Source of the DNA: Alisma plantago-aquatica | Lineage: Eukaryota; Streptophyta; Magnoliopsida; Alismatales; Alismataceae | Assembly (NCBI GenBank): GCA_963693085.1 | Contig: OY856412.1 | Location: 1,127,448,244-1,127,512,243, forward strand | DNA: 64,000 bases | Direction of reading: 5' to 3' | Part shown: positions 62,901 to 64,000 of the stretch, in pieces | How positions within the stretch are numbered: the stretch's first letter is position 1 | How the letters are laid out: each line of letters starts with the position of its first letter | The notes under the pieces: model-generated | Told to the model about the DNA's origin: nothing | Databases searched by the model: none | Seen by the model: only the letters and a program-made list of their open reading frames with translations | Made by a program: the position numbers and the translations under genes

Positions 62901-63060
62901 ACGGTAAGAAATAAGCCATAGTATTTTTAAGGGCTCCCCACAACGTGGTACAATGCTCCTCACTAGAGAGGTGTGCTCTCTTGAGATGAGAGATCATACA
63001 TGTGAAGCCTTTGATACCCTCTCTACCATCCAGACAACAATGAAAATTTCGAAAGGGGCA
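59906..63060 (-). pseudogene. Decayed non-LTR retrotransposon protein with R2-like domain order
   Basis: About 1,050 codons of a reverse-transcriptase protein, broken by several stops and shifts. In order on the minus strand: a C2H2-like finger (CPFRNF...ISHLKRAHL, 63060-62968); an N-terminal domain (about 62832-62305, STWVRLLLLPHCTLQVF, ending in an in-frame TAG); and the reverse transcriptase (62304-61162) with SCGRDGLRAQHI, LIVDFSNAFN, GVQQGDPLGSLLF and the catalytic WYLDDGT. Next come a thumb region (61160-60858), a CCHC-like knuckle (CLVCRKVC...GEHVVH, about 60480-60430), then KYKHDLV, KKEAPMNF, LRHVDVLIF and CVDLIGVSP (60415-60230). The last set is spaced like the RHD, EP, PD and D-x-T motifs of restriction-like endonucleases. 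The frame ends near 59906. Stops or shifts lie at about 62946, 62820, 62305, 61162, 60858, 60430, 60257 and 60113. Confidence 0.85.
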
Positions 63061-63948
63061 ATATAAGGTCCATCTAACTGAATTCTCAGTGGGGTACTAT
63101 TTTCAGCAGCTGGATATCTAATGTGCGGCACTGGTAATTTCTCCTTCTTCTAGATCACACATGTTGTTGCTCTTGCACCTTGAGCCTATTTGCTGGAACA
63201 ACAAAAGCCTATGGAGTAGCCGCGAGCATCTTGAGAAGAAGGATGGATACCATACAAGTGATGGGGAGGGTTTGAGTGAGGGTCCAATGCACCTGGTTTA
63301 AGGTTGGGTAGGGGCTCTTTGTTGGATTGGTTTTCTGAGAAGAAGCCAAAAAGGTCACATCGATAACTGCCATGAGCCCTAGAGGCACCAATCGTGATGA
63401 CACATCAGACCTTGTTACCTTAGCACAGAGATGTAGCCCGTGACGGCGCTCTTGCACCCAGGAGACCGGTCGTCACGATGTTGCTCTTCTTAAAACCAGC
63501 AAGCTAGATTCTGACCACAGAGCAGTGACTCTCTCTATCTGCCTCACCTCCTCCTCCCTGACTGTCACCAATCAGGAAGTTCACGCAAGTGCGTAGGGCG
63601 CCAGTGGTGCTGGATATTGGTGATCAGTAGATTTGTTGTTGGTGAGCTTATAGTCACAATTGGAGCGCCATTGGGTGGAGGAAATCGCCGCCCACACACC
63701 CTCAAACCGTCGGCAAGGTGAAGCAGTACGAGGAGGCCTACCGCAAGAGGGACGAAAAGGGACGACAAGGGCCGTGGAAGAAATCACAAAATTGTGTTTT
63801 AAAGCTAATAAGGGAAGCAACCATTTTCTAAGGGATTAAATTCCTTTGTCCACTGTATAATCATTGGGGCATCTCCTTTGTAATGAGTTGTCCTAGTGAA
63901 TACGAAATACCTCCTCTCATTTGTATGTTGGTGAAGAAATAGAAAATG
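63061..63948. other. Upstream region of the non-LTR element, GC-richer, unassigned
   Basis: More GC-rich than the rest of the window, especially 63420-63780. In the element's orientation this would be 5' leader or flanking DNA. Short frames (for example 63565-63768 on the minus strand) show no known domain. I cannot tell a 5' UTR from a host-gene fragment. Confidence 0.35.
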
Positions 63949-63949
63949 A

Positions 63950-63982
<33 letters not shown>
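63949..63982. repeat. (TG)n(TA)n microsatellite
   Basis: About seven TG followed by about nine TA dinucleotides near the window edge. Confidence 0.95.
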
Positions 63983-63983
<1 letters not shown>

Positions 63984-64000
63984 ATGATACTGCTTGTTAC

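Overview
This window looks like a transposon-dense intergenic block from a large, AT-rich flowering-plant genome. The evidence is two Cassandra-type TRIM retrotransposons (5S rRNA-derived LTRs, a plant-specific family), several LTR retroelements primed by initiator tRNA-Met, plant-type solo LTRs, a tRNA-derived SINE-like unit and long TA microsatellites. I find no intact host gene. Every recognisable coding stretch belongs to a broken mobile element. I cannot name the species.

Layout. 1-4095: two decayed LTR 3' ends in tandem; the first is split by a Cassandra element flanked by a 171-bp direct duplication instead of the usual 5 bp. 4096-9352: mostly unassigned AT-rich DNA, with a faint LINE zinc-knuckle remnant (about 4767-5110) and a 640-bp tandem duplication (7705-8960). 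9353-43430: one very large nested retroelement, LARD-A, on the minus strand. Its two LTRs come to about 4.86 and 4.85 kb once nested insertions are removed, and its 2.4-kb internal region has no coding capacity. The left LTR (9353-33594) holds three later insertions: a 4.6-kb solo LTR (10768-15365), a second Cassandra (16295-17128, perfect 5-bp TSD) and a second giant element, LARD-B (17637-31577; 5.5- and 5.6-kb LTRs around a 2.8-kb core with a broken gag). The right LTR (36002-43430) holds a 2.57-kb solo LTR (40093-42664, perfect 5-bp TSD). Because the two LARD-A LTRs started identical, each serves as an empty-site control for insertions in the other.

43431-44880: unassigned. 44881-53676: plus-strand LTR sequence of the same LARD lineage, broken by a Copia-like 5' LTR plus primer-binding site (46940-49604) that lies between two diverged copies of a 0.9-kb segment. 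53677-59107: degraded repeat debris including a tRNA-like SINE unit near 55050. 59108-59630: a MITE-like element with 17-bp inverted repeats that split a TA microsatellite. 59906-63060: on the minus strand, a decayed non-LTR retrotransposon protein gene whose domain order (C2H2 finger, YLDD reverse transcriptase, CCHC knuckle, then a region resembling a PD-(D/E)XK restriction-like endonuclease) resembles R2-type elements rather than the L1 and RTE LINEs usual in flowering plants.

The most notable themes are this R2-like pseudogene, the abnormally long duplication around Cassandra, a conserved 16-bp palindrome near the 3' end of otherwise divergent LARD LTRs, and clusters of short hairpin or palindromic words inside unrelated LTR families, each with its own word.
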